From positions 1-64,000 of the IMG/VR virus record IMGVR_UViG_3300037507_002457: a stretch of DNA of 64,000 bases; one strand, written 5' to 3'. The stretch's first letter is position 1. Each line of letters opens with the position of its first letter. The notes under the pieces are model-generated. The model saw only the letters and a program-made list of their open reading frames with translations. It did not search any database and was not told the DNA's origin. This stretch comes from a virus. Positions 41,024-50,702 of this stretch are shown piece by piece. The position numbers and the translations under genes were made by a program.

Positions 41024-43087
41024 ATGAAAAAGAAATACGCAGAGTATTCCAAGTTCTGGCTTGGTGAGGACTTTTCTAAAGAAAAGTTGGATGTAGATAC
41101 TACATACGGACTTATCAAGTTGTCTGAGTACCGCCGTGCGGTCAGTAATTTTGTGTATATTCTTACCGGCAAGAACATTCCTGTTCGTTTTGCAGAAAAG
41201 AGTACGTCAATGACTGATGGCAAGGTTGTGTATATTGGAGGCGAAATCTCCAAGGGTGAGTTTGATCCTACCGTTGGTATTGCTCTACACGAAGCCGCTC
41301 ACATCGTAAAGTCTGACTTTTCTCTTATCAAGACGCTGTGGGGCAAGGTTCCCAATAATCTTGTCAAATCCGCCAACGGTTTGATGAACCACAACGATAT
41401 TGGCGAACTTTGTAAGTATATTCTCAACGTCGTTGAAGATAGATACATTGATGCTTGGGCATATCAGATTGCTCCTGGCTATCGTGGTTATTATCACGCC
41501 TTGTATGATAGATATTTCAATCTTCCTGAGATTGGTCAGGCTATTCAGTCTGACAACTATCGTACTCCTACTCTTAGCAATTATAAGTTTCATTTTACAA
41601 ACCTTGTAAATAAGAACTACGATCCAGATGCTTTGCCTGGTCTTCGCAAGATTACGGAGATGCTGGATGTTAAGAACATTCTTAGAAATGAACTTTCTAC
41701 TGCTGTGAGCAGGCGAGATCTTTCTATGGAGATCGTCGAAGAGATTATCAAGAATGTGATTGATGGTCACAATAACTCCAATTCTTCTCAAAAGAATAGC
41801 ACCAAGTCAGAAGACGGTGATGATTCTTCTTCTGATTTCCTTGGCGGAACCGAGGATTCGGTGGATAGTATTCCAGATTCCGATGATTCGGGGGACGGCG
41901 ATGACGCTAATGGCGAAGACGACTCGGATGATGCCGACAATACTGGCGATGGAGACAAAGAGGATACGGATAATGAAAAGTCCGATAAGCCTGCCAAGGC
42001 AGAGAAAAAAGTTTTGACCGATAAGAAGATGGCTGCTATTGAAAAAATTATCAAGAAGCAAGAGTCTTTTATCAACAGAACCGCTGCTGTGTCTCCTTTC
42101 AAGAGCAAGGTTATCAGTAAGTTGAATACACTTGAAAAGAGTGGCGTCAATATCGAAGTCGTTGGCGGAGAAGATGGTATTCCTCCCGTTGAGTGTATCG
42201 TTGTTACTAATCTTACAAAGGAACTTATGAACTCCAACGAGTTTCCGTATACCAACGGCTATACGTCCTTACAAGAAAATATGATGGGGACTCGCGGAGT
42301 GCGTAGTGGAATTGCTATTGGTACAATGCTTGGTCGCCGCCTACAAATCCGAAACGAAGTCAAGACTACAAAGTTTACCCGACAGGATAGTGGTAGAATT
42401 GACAAGCGACTGATTGCTTCTATTGGCTATCAGAACGAAAACCTGTTCTATCAGACCAGCGTAGATAAGTACAAGAATGTTCATCTACATATTTCTGTTG
42501 ATGCCTCTAGTTCAATGAGCAGCAAGTGGGAAAACACAATCTCTACCCTCGTCGCTATTGCCAAGGCTGCTAGTATGATCAACAACGTCTCTGTATCTAT
42601 TTCTTTTAGAAGTGGAGTCAGACTAAGCACCAGACAAAGTGAACTTCCTTATGTGGTAATCGCATATGATTCCAGAAAAGACAATTTTACCAAGATCACC
42701 AGCCTATTCCCGCTTCTTTTTCCTTCGGGTTCTACTCCAGAAGGTCTGGCGTTTCAGGCTATTCTGGAGCATATTCCGCAATCTACATATGAATCTGACT
42801 CGTACTTTGTGAATATTTCCGACGGTGAGCCTGCGTTCAATATTGGCAATATTGTTTATGTTGATACAATTGCATCCAACCATACACGCAAGCAAGTTCG
42901 CAAGATGATGGAGAAGGGCACAGAAGTAATCAGTTATTATGTTGAAGCGGATAAATATAATACGGATAATAATGTAAAGAATTTCAAGAGCATGTACGGC
43001 AAAGATTCGCATTTCATTGATGTAAAGAATGTTGTGCAGATTGCTCATACGCTCAACAAGAAGTTTTTGTCTAAAGCAACTGCCTAA
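41024..43087 (+). CDS. CobT-like VWA protein with HExxH motif
   Basis: The 687-residue protein has an N-terminal domain with HEAAH (residues 89-93) in GIALHEAAHIVKSDF and a downstream VVEDRYID (Glu138), the arrangement of a zinc-metallopeptidase-like site. A very acidic Asp/Ser-rich linker follows (about 262-320), and a C-terminal VWA domain has the MIDAS DASSSMSS (Asp493, Ser495, Ser497). It follows the CobS-like gene after 2 nt. In CobS-CobT and MoxR-VWA pairs the ATPase remodels a target bound through the VWA protein. T4-like cyanophages carry cobS, but its role is uncertain. The metallopeptidase-like motif suggests proteolysis, which is untested. Confidence 0.75.
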   Translation: MKKKYAEYSKFWLGEDFSKEKLDVDTTYGLIKLSEYRRAVSNFVYILTGKNIPVRFAEKSTSMTDGKVVYIGGEISKGEFDPTVGIALHEAAHIVKSDFSLIKTLWGKVPNNLVKSANGLMNHNDIGELCKYILNVVEDRYIDAWAYQIAPGYRGYYHALYDRYFNLPEIGQAIQSDNYRTPTLSNYKFHFTNLVNKNYDPDALPGLRKITEMLDVKNILRNELSTAVSRRDLSMEIVEEIIKNVIDGHNNSNSSQKNSTKSEDGDDSSSDFLGGTEDSVDSIPDSDDSGDGDDANGEDDSDDADNTGDGDKEDTDNEKSDKPAKAEKKVLTDKKMAAIEKIIKKQESFINRTAAVSPFKSKVISKLNTLEKSGVNIEVVGGEDGIPPVECIVVTNLTKELMNSNEFPYTNGYTSLQENMMGTRGVRSGIAIGTMLGRRLQIRNEVKTTKFTRQDSGRIDKRLIASIGYQNENLFYQTSVDKYKNVHLHISVDASSSMSSKWENTISTLVAIAKAASMINNVSVSISFRSGVRLSTRQSELPYVVIAYDSRKDNFTKITSLFPLLFPSGSTPEGLAFQAILEHIPQSTYESDSYFVNISDGEPAFNIGNIVYVDTIASNHTRKQVRKMMEKGTEVISYYVEADKYNTDNNVKNFKSMYGKDSHFIDVKNVVQIAHTLNKKFLSKATA

Positions 43088-43105
43088 TGTTATAATAAAA
43101 AGTAT

Positions 43106-43133
43106 TTGACTTTATATATTATGTCTCCATAAT
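43106..43133 (+). promoter_or_regulatory. Sigma70-like promoter of rIIA
   Basis: TTGACT (43106-43111), 16-bp spacer, CATAAT (43128-43133); short leader before ATG 43157. Confidence 0.55.
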
Positions 43134-43156
43134 AGGTACATAATTAAGCAATACCT

Positions 43157-45361
43157 ATGATTATCAACGAAGCCGTATCTTCTCCTGTTCTTAGCAATGT
43201 TCTTGCTGCGCCCAGCCGCTTCAAGATCAAGGCTAGTGCCAAGGCGTTCAAGATCCTCTCTGGATTCTATAGCGAGCCTATTCTTGCTATTCCGCGTGAA
43301 CTTGGTGCTAATGCTTGGGATAGCCACGTAAAGGCTAGTAATACAAACAAGATGTTTGAGGTTCATGCTCCTAACACGCTGGAGCCTTGGTTTGCTATTC
43401 GTGATTATGGCACGGGGCTTAGTGCGGATGATATTGACTCTATCTATACTACCTACTTTGAGTCCACCAAGACTGGTGATAATGACAGCGATGGTTGCAT
43501 GGGACTGGGCAGCAAGACTCCCTTCAACTATACCGACAACTTCAATGTTGTTTCTTGGCATAAGGGCAAGAAGCATGTATATAACTGCTTTATTGATGAA
43601 ACTGGCTCGCCCAACATCATGCACATTTCTACTCAAGACAGCAATGAGCATAGCGGTCTTGAAGTCAAGTTCTCTGTAAAGATTGCCGACATCAATATGT
43701 GGCACACCAATATTCAGCGTGCATATAGCGTCTTTCGCTATCGCCCTGTTATTGTTGGTGCTAATATCCAGTATACTGAGCACCAGTATATTATCCGTAA
43801 TAACCATTGGGCACTTAGAAAGGTTGATCGCGGTTATAGTTACGGAAATCCGTGTAATGCTTATATGGGTAACTATTCTTACCCCATCAGTGCAGATGTC
43901 ATCACCCGAGCCGCTTCTAATAGTAATTTGATTTCGTCTGCTGTTGCAAGGCGTATGCTCGACACTGGTGCTATTGATTTGTATTTTGATATTGGCGAAC
44001 TGGAAGTTGCTCCTAACAAGGAACAACTTCAGTATGATGACACTAATAGCAAGACCGCTAATGCTATTCTGCACGCACTTCGTCGTATGTTTGTCGAAAT
44101 GTCTGAGTATGTAAAAAAGAACATGGAAGTCCCCGTTTCTTTGTGGGATGCTATGTGTGTTTATAACAAGTACAATTCGCACACCAGCGAGCACAAAGTT
44201 TTGACCAATATTCTTGGCGACATTCAAGTTTCTTATAACGGAAGTTCTGTAAATTCTAGCAACGATAATGCTCGCAGAATTATCAACAATACTTTCAAGA
44301 ACGACGATGCATCCAAAAATTTTAAGACGTATAGTGTAAATTATACAAAGTCGGCTATTTGGAAGGTTGTTAGCGATGCGAATACAATCGCATTGTCTGA
44401 TAGGAAGCTGTATGTGTTTCATACCGCAAAGAATGTATTCAACAAGTTAAAGGTCTTGGATTATCTCAACAAGCTTGATGATGCTATCAAGAAGAACTGC
44501 ACGGTGCTTGCTATTATTGATAACACTGCTGGCAAGAAGGTATATTCTACTTTGGTCAATTATTTTGGCTGGGACAAGACGCCATATGCAACGTTGATCG
44601 ATATTGATGCTATGCCGCGTGTTGTTGCTGCTCGCAAGGCCATTACAACTGCCCGCACCGATGAAGTTCATATTGCCAACATTTCTCGCGCCTCTAAGAC
44701 AAACAGAGTGAATGTTTCTTGGAGCCGCACCGCACATGATTTTGATCTCAACAATACTTACTATTATTTCAATTTTCATTACAATACTCCCAGCATTGTA
44801 AATAATGGTGGTGAGCCGCAGGACATTTCTATACACGTTGATGAACTTGTAGATATTCTAATCCATAACAATGTGAATCTGGGAACGCATATCTATGGCA
44901 TCAATGTAAAGAATAAGCATATGCTTTCTGTTGGTAAGTGGATCAATATCGTTGATGCCGCCAAGAGTGTTGTGGCCAATGATATTGCTACATACGAGCA
45001 TAAACTTTACTTGAATGGAGAGATGGAAAACTATCAAGTGCTTCAGAATCTACACGCAAAGTTGTCTTCACATCCATCAATCATTCAGAATATTAAGAAT
45101 GAAAATACTCGTGATATGCTTATGACGTTTGTTCGTACATACACCAATCTTCATAAGGTGTATAATACATCTCCGACTGCATCATTTCTTCATTTCCTTG
45201 GCGTCAAGAAAAAGCAGCACGCTGCTATGCCAATGAATCTTGAAGAGTTCAAGACTGTCATCAATGACAAGTACTTCAATATCCTTGATGCTATTCCTGC
45301 TTATTCTAATCAAATCGCGACTTTATATAACATCATCAACTTTATTGATGAGAAGTCATAA
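43157..45361 (+). CDS. rIIA: rIIA-like GHKL ATPase-fold protein
   Basis: The 734-residue protein matches T4 rIIA in length and N-terminal pattern. It carries a GHKL ATP-binding fold: N box PRELGANAWDSH (Glu48, Asn52, Asp55), G1 box IRDYGTGLS (Asp83), and G2 box GCMGLGSKTPFNYTD (115-126). In T4, rIIA and rIIB protect the cell membrane and energy state during infection and exclude superinfecting phage; the biochemical role is still unclear. It is followed by rIIB in the same order as in T4. Confidence 0.88.
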   Translation: MIINEAVSSPVLSNVLAAPSRFKIKASAKAFKILSGFYSEPILAIPRELGANAWDSHVKASNTNKMFEVHAPNTLEPWFAIRDYGTGLSADDIDSIYTTYFESTKTGDNDSDGCMGLGSKTPFNYTDNFNVVSWHKGKKHVYNCFIDETGSPNIMHISTQDSNEHSGLEVKFSVKIADINMWHTNIQRAYSVFRYRPVIVGANIQYTEHQYIIRNNHWALRKVDRGYSYGNPCNAYMGNYSYPISADVITRAASNSNLISSAVARRMLDTGAIDLYFDIGELEVAPNKEQLQYDDTNSKTANAILHALRRMFVEMSEYVKKNMEVPVSLWDAMCVYNKYNSHTSEHKVLTNILGDIQVSYNGSSVNSSNDNARRIINNTFKNDDASKNFKTYSVNYTKSAIWKVVSDANTIALSDRKLYVFHTAKNVFNKLKVLDYLNKLDDAIKKNCTVLAIIDNTAGKKVYSTLVNYFGWDKTPYATLIDIDAMPRVVAARKAITTARTDEVHIANISRASKTNRVNVSWSRTAHDFDLNNTYYYFNFHYNTPSIVNNGGEPQDISIHVDELVDILIHNNVNLGTHIYGINVKNKHMLSVGKWINIVDAAKSVVANDIATYEHKLYLNGEMENYQVLQNLHAKLSSHPSIIQNIKNENTRDMLMTFVRTYTNLHKVYNTSPTASFLHFLGVKKKQHAAMPMNLEEFKTVINDKYFNILDAIPAYSNQIATLYNIINFIDEKS

Positions 45362-45367
45362 TATCTA

Positions 45368-45396
45368 TTGACAAAATAATAAAATCCACATAATAT
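45368..45396 (+). promoter_or_regulatory. Sigma70-like promoter of rIIB
   Basis: TTGACA (45368-45373), 17-bp spacer, TAATAT (45391-45396); about 18-nt leader before ATG 45421. Confidence 0.65.
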
Positions 45397-45420
45397 AATA
45401 TCCGTTAAATAAAAACTATC

Positions 45421-46467
45421 ATGAGTACTACTACCAATACTACTATTCCATATGTCATCAAGACAAATGGCTCCGTCACACTCTATCTCAATGGCGAGTG
45501 TTTGACTGTGGCTACTGACCATCCCAACTATAATAAGATCATTGAGAGTATCAAGGCTGGTGATTTCTCTAATATTGATAATCTTGTCAATATTGCCAAG
45601 GCTATAGTTTCTTTTACTTATGGCCAATCCGTCTCGGTGGTGAATGGCGAGATTTTCTATAATGGCTTTGCTATTCATAATACACTTACCACTCGCATTC
45701 TCAAGATGATGACAGATGGTTTCAAGTTTGACCATATGGTCAAGTTCCTTGACAACCTGATGCAGAATCCCAGTAAGCGTGCGGTGGATGAAACATACTG
45801 GTTCCTTGAGAACTATGGTCTGCCTATCACCGATGATGGTTGCTTCCTTGCCTATAAGGCGGTTCGTAGCAACTATACCGATATTTATAGTGGCAAGTTT
45901 TTCAATGGCATTGGTGGTGTAGTTTCGATGCCTCGTAATATGGTGGACGACAACTATGGTATTGATTGTAGCAATGGTCTGCACGTTGGTGCTCTTGACT
46001 ATGTTGTTCAGTATGGTCATTTCAAGAAGGGCGAGGCTCCTGCTGCTGGCGGAAATCGCCTGCTCATCGTCAAGGTCAACCCCAAGGATGTGGTCAGCGT
46101 GCCCAAGTACGAGGGTCATACCAAGATGCGTGTGTGTGAATACACCGTCGCGTCCGAAATCAACGACGTAATCAAGGAACTGGATAAGGTTGTTTATACC
46201 AGCAAGGCAGAAGAAATCCAGCCCGACAATGATGATTATGACTCGGAGGAAGATTACAGCGATTCCAACGACGATTTGTGCGACAATAGTGCGTGCAGTT
46301 GCTCTTCTGAGCAGAATGATTGCGACGTTGTTGAGCAAGAGTATATTGCTGGAACAAAGGACGGAAAGAATGATCGTTCTTCTGGTCTTGACTATGGCAC
46401 AAATATGCGTTCTGAATCCAGTATGGATTATCACAACGGATATTTTGATGGCTATTATATGAGCTAA
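45421..46467 (+). CDS. rIIB: rIIB-like protein
   Basis: The 348-residue protein matches the T4 rIIB core: NLMQNPSKRAVDETYWFLEN, ITDDGCFLAYKAVRSNYTDI, SNGLHVGALDYVVQYGHF and NPKDVVSVPKYEGHTKMRVC. Unlike T4 rIIB it has no N-terminal helix-turn-helix; instead it has an extra acidic and Cys-containing C-terminal tail (residues about 265-348). It works with rIIA at the membrane by family knowledge. Confidence 0.88.
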   Translation: MSTTTNTTIPYVIKTNGSVTLYLNGECLTVATDHPNYNKIIESIKAGDFSNIDNLVNIAKAIVSFTYGQSVSVVNGEIFYNGFAIHNTLTTRILKMMTDGFKFDHMVKFLDNLMQNPSKRAVDETYWFLENYGLPITDDGCFLAYKAVRSNYTDIYSGKFFNGIGGVVSMPRNMVDDNYGIDCSNGLHVGALDYVVQYGHFKKGEAPAAGGNRLLIVKVNPKDVVSVPKYEGHTKMRVCEYTVASEINDVIKELDKVVYTSKAEEIQPDNDDYDSEEDYSDSNDDLCDNSACSCSSEQNDCDVVEQEYIAGTKDGKNDRSSGLDYGTNMRSESSMDYHNGYFDGYYMS

Positions 46468-46505
46468 AATTTGGTAAGGTAAACTAACTAAAAACAAATA
46501 ACATA

Positions 46506-46518
46506 ATTAACAATTAAC
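46506..46518 (+). repeat. ATTAACAATTAAC leader element, second copy
   Basis: 13-nt element identical to 29197-29209 in the gp32-like leader. Here it lies 11 nt before the next start codon (46530). Confidence 0.5.
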
Positions 46519-46529
46519 ATATTAAACTT

Positions 46530-46892
46530 ATGTCTAATAAAAAGAAGAATACAATAAACATCGAGTGGCCCACAAACCGCCACTTTACTATCGACGACAT
46601 CCAGAACTTGTATCCGGATGCCGTGAACATCACTCTTCGTTTCAGAGTGAACAAGGCAGTTGAAAGCAAGCAGATCGTTGCTATCGGCAAAATCAAGCCT
46701 GCTATTGGTCGTCCCAAGATGGTGTTTGCTTCGGCAAATCCTTCTAAGGAAGTCCTCGATGCTGCCAAGGCTGCTGGTGTTATCTTCAACGACGAGCCCA
46801 AGGCTGCTATTACTGTTGCCGAGGTCAAGTCTGAAAAGAAGACCAAGGCTACACCAGCCTCTGTTCCTGCGGTCAATGTTGCCGCTAGTTAA
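46530..46892 (+). CDS. Small basic protein after rIIB, unknown function
   Basis: The 120-residue protein has a folded N-terminal part (NTINIEWPTNRHFTIDDIQN, NITLRFRVNKAVESKQIVAI) and an Ala/Lys/Pro tail. The fold-like region could be a small DNA-binding domain, but this is not established. Its leader carries the 13-nt element shared with the gp32-like gene and it ends at a strong terminator, suggesting an abundant product. Confidence 0.5.
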   Translation: MSNKKKNTINIEWPTNRHFTIDDIQNLYPDAVNITLRFRVNKAVESKQIVAIGKIKPAIGRPKMVFASANPSKEVLDAAKAAGVIFNDEPKAAITVAEVKSEKKTKATPASVPAVNVAAS

Positions 46893-46914
46893 TAAATAAC
46901 AAAGGTTATGCGCG

Positions 46915-46950
46915 AAGCCGCTATGGTGAAAAACCATAGCGGCTTTCTAT
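46915..46950 (+). terminator. Rho-independent terminator
   Basis: Perfect 12-bp stem AAGCCGCTATGG/CCATAGCGGCTT, 7-nt loop, short T run. Confidence 0.9.
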
Positions 46951-47005
46951 TTATATGCATAAAAGACTGGTCAAAAGTAATTTTGATCTCTAATATAGGT
47001 TATAT

Positions 47006-47218
47006 ATGATCGACGCAATAACAGAAATAATTAAATCTTGGCATGGTGCTTGGCAGTTTGTGTTTTTATTTGGAACAGCGTTCTTGTTTATGGTAGTGAA
47101 TGTATCACTGATAGATCTCGTATCTTCTTTTTTCAACAATACGCTGCCAATATTATTAAGAGGATATCCACCGGCACATTTATCTGAAGAAAAAGAATCA
47201 GAGAAAGACGATGATTAA
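47006..47218 (+). CDS. Small membrane protein
   Basis: The 70-residue protein has one clear membrane segment (WQFVFLFGTAFLFMVVNVSL, about 16-35) and a charged acidic C-terminus. It overlaps the following zinc-ribbon gene by 8 nt. Function unknown; position at the head of the sugar gene block suggests a membrane anchor or accessory role, by inference. Confidence 0.5.
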   Translation: MIDAITEIIKSWHGAWQFVFLFGTAFLFMVVNVSLIDLVSSFFNNTLPILLRGYPPAHLSEEKESEKDDD

Positions 47219-47459
47219 AATCATTATTAATTCCAACGATACCTGTTTGGCAAAGCATATAGACAAGCCAATAGTATCATTATATCCACGCACAAAGATA
47301 AACGTGGTATGTGGAAACTGTAATTTAACATTTGCTACAAGCGACTATATACCAGATAAAAACAGGTATATATCAAATTGTCCGCACTGCGGTAAATGGA
47401 ATAGGCTAAATTTATATACTATGGGGGTAAAAGAACGGCGTTTTTTGACCACCTCTTGA
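47211..47459 (+). CDS. Small zinc-ribbon protein
   Basis: The 82-residue product has two CxxC knuckles (VVCGNCNLTFATSDYIP and NCPHCGKWNRLN) separated by about 25 residues, the pattern of a zinc ribbon. It overlaps the membrane-protein gene and lies 18 nt before the Thr/Pro-rich gene. Nucleic-acid or protein binding is possible; nothing more can be said. Confidence 0.55.
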   Translation: MIKIIINSNDTCLAKHIDKPIVSLYPRTKINVVCGNCNLTFATSDYIPDKNRYISNCPHCGKWNRLNLYTMGVKERRFLTTS

Positions 47460-47477
47460 TAGTTATAATAATACAGA

Positions 47478-48263
47478 ATGAGCCTTTTTATAAAAAGAAA
47501 TCCACCATCAGATGGAAACCCAGAGGGAATTATATATGCCCCTAAAGATGCATTGTTTTTTAAAACTGGTTCTTTTTATAGAATAAATTATTCTGGGTCA
47601 AATCACAATGGTGCATGGGAAAATGTATTTTTTACAAAAACGGAATATCCTTTTTATCTTAGAGTATTAGCCGATATAGGTTTGTTGAGACAGGCAGATA
47701 CAGGTTCTTATGTATATGTTAAAACTACATCCAACGTCGCAAATACTGGTTGGAAGTTGGTCAGTAAAAAATCAATACTATTTCTGCAACCTACTCCCAC
47801 ACCAAGTGTCACTCGCACAGTGACACCAACGCCTACTCAGACCAGAACAAATACACCAACTCCCACCGTAACTGCTACTGTAACTGTTAGTGTAACAACA
47901 AGTCCGACACATACTCCAACTCATACACCAACAAGAACTCCTACGCCGACTATAACTCCAACGTTAACTCCAACTTCAACGTCAAACCCGACGCCAACGC
48001 CTACTCCATTTCCAACAGGAACTCCGTCAAATACTCCCACAAAGAGTGTCACACCCACACCAGGATCTTCTCTAACGCCAACACTAACGGTCACTCCGAC
48101 AATTACCGGCACACCTACTACAACGCCAACAAATACTACGACACCAACGATTACTGTTACTGCAACAACAACTCCAACAAAAACGCCCACGGCAACATCT
48201 ACGGCGACACCAACAAACACGCCAACAACGACTCCAACGGAAAGTCCCCCATATAGTATTTAA
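47478..48263 (+). CDS. Mucin-like Thr/Pro-rich surface protein
   Basis: The 261-residue protein has a globular N-terminal domain (residues 1-100; [52 protein letters not shown] at the junction). A 155-residue tail follows, made almost entirely of Thr-Pro-rich repeats ([20 protein letters not shown] and variants), ending SPPYSI. There is no signal peptide or membrane segment. Such Thr-rich extended tails are typical O-glycosylation substrates or stiff linkers. The gene is followed after 1 nt by a glycosyltransferase operon, so a glycosylated virion or surface protein is the leading idea. Confidence 0.55.
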   Translation: MSLFIKRNPPSDGNPEGIIYAPKDALFFKTGSFYRINYSGSNHNGAWENVFFTKTEYPFYLRVLADIGLLRQADTGSYVYVKTTSNVANTGWKLVSKKSILFLQPTPTPSVTRTVTPTPTQTRTNTPTPTVTATVTVSVTTSPTHTPTHTPTRTPTPTITPTLTPTSTSNPTPTPTPFPTGTPSNTPTKSVTPTPGSSLTPTLTVTPTITGTPTTTPTNTTTPTITVTATTTPTKTPTATSTATPTNTPTTTPTESPPYSI

Positions 48264-48264
48264 T

Positions 48265-50013
48265 ATGTTTAAATGGTTACATAATGTTATAAAAAAAAGA
48301 TACGAGGTATCAATCGTAATTCCTACCTACAAAAATACAAAATTTTTGGAGGAATGTATTGATTCCATAATTATTTCGGCGAAGAGGTGCGATTCTTTCG
48401 AAATATTACTAGGTATAGACAATTGCAATGAGACGTTAGTGTTTTTGAACAGCCATAAAATTTTTAAAAATAGTTGTATTAAAATATTTTATTTTTCAAA
48501 AAATGTTGGTCCATATATAATAAGAAATACTTTACTTAAAAAGGCAAAATATAAAAATATTTTATTTTTTGATTCGGACGACGTAATGATGCCAGATTCG
48601 ATAAAAAAAATAAACGAAGCATTGTTGCAGAATGATATTGTAAAATATAAATTTTATAATTTTGACCACGGAAAAAATTTTTCTGGTGATAAAAATTTGA
48701 GTAAATCGTCAATATATTCCCACGGATGTTTTGGTATAAAAAAACAACTATTGATTGATATGAATGGATTTCGTCCGTGGACATGCGCGGCAGATGCAGA
48801 ATTCTCGGAACGATGTGCGGCTCAATCTATTCCGGTCCATAAAATAGAAGATCCATTATTTTATAGAAGATATCACGAAAACAATTTGTCTAAACAGTTG
48901 CGACCAAATTCAATATCTTCCACAAAAGATAAATATTCTAATATGATATATGACTTACGTGCACACGACGTATGGCCAAATCCAGAATATTTATTCACTG
49001 AAAATTATAGCACTATTCAATTGTTCGGCGAATTGAATTATGTAATCTCGAAAAAAAATGAAAAACCCATCGATACTTTCACGATATATGGGTTAGGAAA
49101 TGATGGAAAATTAAAAATGAACGAATCGCACGTACACAATGATATGGCAGTAATGTGCTGCTATTATAATTGGTGCGGGTTTGAGCATCCAAAAAATAAT
49201 TTTTACAGATTTCTGGGAAGAATGAAATATGACGGCGTTCCTTTATATGGAATAGAACTGTCACTTACGGATAAATTTGAAACTACGGATATGGATGGAT
49301 TTATACAGATCAAGGTAAATAGAAATAATATTTGTTTTCAAAAAGAAGCTGCATTAAATTTATTGGAAAAATATATACCAGAACATTTTACAAAGATTGC
49401 GTGGATAGACACCGACCTTATTTTTACAAATAAAAAATGGTATATAGATACTTCCAACGCACTAACAAAGTATAAGTTGGTACAAATGTATCAAACTGGA
49501 AACCTGACAAACAGATATGGTGGTATTATAAAAAATACATTGGGAAACATCCACGCGGGTGGTCCGACTAAGACAAACGAGGGTCATCCCGGTGGTGCAT
49601 GGGCAGCAAATAGAGAATTTTGGAAACACGGGGGATTATATCCGTATTGTGCCGTTGGAGGAGGAGACACATTATTTTTATATTCGTTGTTTGAAAACTG
49701 TATAAATGATAGGCCCGTGTTTAAAAACTTAAGTGGTAAGTCCCACACAGAATATACAGCCTGGAAAGAAAAGATATATGCTTATGTGAACGAATCGGTA
49801 ACCTGTATAAAGGGTGGATTCATTCACGAATGGCACGGAGAGAAAGAAGGAAGAAATTATAAGTTTAGACATAAAATATTAAAAAAATTAGATATTGCAA
49901 ATTGCATAAAATTAAATAGTATTGGTTTATTGCAGATTGACAATGTAGAAGAATCGGTATACAAGGATATATTCGAATATTTCTTAAATAGAAATGAAGA
50001 TGGAATTTTATGA
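48265..50013 (+). CDS. Two-domain glycosyltransferase (GT-A family 2-like)
   Basis: The 582-residue protein has an N-terminal GT2-type domain: YEVSIVIPTYKNTKFLEECI (residues about 14-33), then NILFFDSDDVMMPDSI with the DxD-like nucleotide-sugar site. A second GT-like domain lies in the C-terminal half (IAWIDTDLIFTNKKWYIDTS, HPGGAWAANREFWKHGG, GGGDTLFLYSLF), also with a DTD motif. Both domains appear catalytically complete, so it may add two sugars in succession. It starts 1 nt after the Thr/Pro-rich gene and overlaps the next gene by ATGA. Confidence 0.75.
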   Translation: MFKWLHNVIKKRYEVSIVIPTYKNTKFLEECIDSIIISAKRCDSFEILLGIDNCNETLVFLNSHKIFKNSCIKIFYFSKNVGPYIIRNTLLKKAKYKNILFFDSDDVMMPDSIKKINEALLQNDIVKYKFYNFDHGKNFSGDKNLSKSSIYSHGCFGIKKQLLIDMNGFRPWTCAADAEFSERCAAQSIPVHKIEDPLFYRRYHENNLSKQLRPNSISSTKDKYSNMIYDLRAHDVWPNPEYLFTENYSTIQLFGELNYVISKKNEKPIDTFTIYGLGNDGKLKMNESHVHNDMAVMCCYYNWCGFEHPKNNFYRFLGRMKYDGVPLYGIELSLTDKFETTDMDGFIQIKVNRNNICFQKEAALNLLEKYIPEHFTKIAWIDTDLIFTNKKWYIDTSNALTKYKLVQMYQTGNLTNRYGGIIKNTLGNIHAGGPTKTNEGHPGGAWAANREFWKHGGLYPYCAVGGGDTLFLYSLFENCINDRPVFKNLSGKSHTEYTAWKEKIYAYVNESVTCIKGGFIHEWHGEKEGRNYKFRHKILKKLDIANCIKLNSIGLLQIDNVEESVYKDIFEYFLNRNEDGIL

Positions 50014-50702
50014 AAAACATTGAACTAATAGTAGGGTTTGGAGAAATAGGAAAGTCTATGTATAATATACTTAAAGAAAAGTATGAAGTATATTCCGTCG
50101 ATTATAACCAATCCATAGATGTAAAAGATGTGAATGTAATGCATATCTGCTTCCCATACAGCAAAGAGTTTGTGCGTGAAGTTAAAAAATATAAGAAGTT
50201 GTATAAGCCAACGTATACTGTTATTCATAGCACGGTTCCGATGAAAACCGCTAAGAAATGTAAAGCATACTATTCTCCGGTACGTGGCATACATCCACAC
50301 TTGGAACAGAGTTTAAAAACGTTTGTCAAATATTTGGCTCCAAGATGCGAATATTTGGTAAAGTACTTCAACGAAGTCGGTGTCGCCGTTGAAGAACACG
50401 ACAGCCAAGAATCACTTGAAGTCATGAAGTTGTATTGTACGACTTTATACGGGCTTAATATAATCGCGGAAAAGGAGATATACAACTTCTGTAAGAAGCA
50501 TAATCTTGATTTTGACATGGTGTATATAAAATCAAATCGGACATACAATATAGGATATGAAAAGTTAGGATTTCCGCAATATGCACGATATAATCTGAAG
50601 CACGAGGATGGAAAGATTGGTGGTCATTGTGTTATACCAAATTGCGATTTGCTGAAAACGGATATTGCCAAGTTCATAGTCAAGCAGAACAATAAACTAT
50701 GA
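50010..50702 (+). CDS. Nucleotide-sugar dehydrogenase-like protein
   Basis: The 230-residue protein begins with a Rossmann GxGxxG-like site (LIVGFGEIGKSMYNILKEKY), followed by TVIHSTVPMKTAKKC, SPVRGIHPHLEQSLKTFVKY and, near the end, GGHCVIPNC. These match the NAD-binding and catalytic Cys regions of UDP-glucose/UDP-ManNAc dehydrogenases in a shortened form. It may oxidise a nucleotide sugar for the neighbouring transferases, or may be a dehydrogenase relative with a new role. It overlaps both neighbours by ATGA. Confidence 0.6.
   Translation: MKNIELIVGFGEIGKSMYNILKEKYEVYSVDYNQSIDVKDVNVMHICFPYSKEFVREVKKYKKLYKPTYTVIHSTVPMKTAKKCKAYYSPVRGIHPHLEQSLKTFVKYLAPRCEYLVKYFNEVGVAVEEHDSQESLEVMKLYCTTLYGLNIIAEKEIYNFCKKHNLDFDMVYIKSNRTYNIGYEKLGFPQYARYNLKHEDGKIGGHCVIPNCDLLKTDIAKFIVKQNNKL

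Noticed and set aside
43112-44422. Long minus-strand open frame opposite rIIA
   Set aside because: It is the shadow of a gene with clear GHKL motifs and rIIA length; its product shows no domain pattern and is Ile/Asn-rich as expected for an antisense frame.
45310-46497. Long minus-strand frame opposite rIIB
   Set aside because: The plus-strand frame encodes recognisable rIIB; the antisense product has no motif.
47780-48250. Repetitive DNA as a CRISPR-like or satellite array
   Set aside because: The repeats are degenerate Thr/Pro codons in frame, without constant repeats and spacers.
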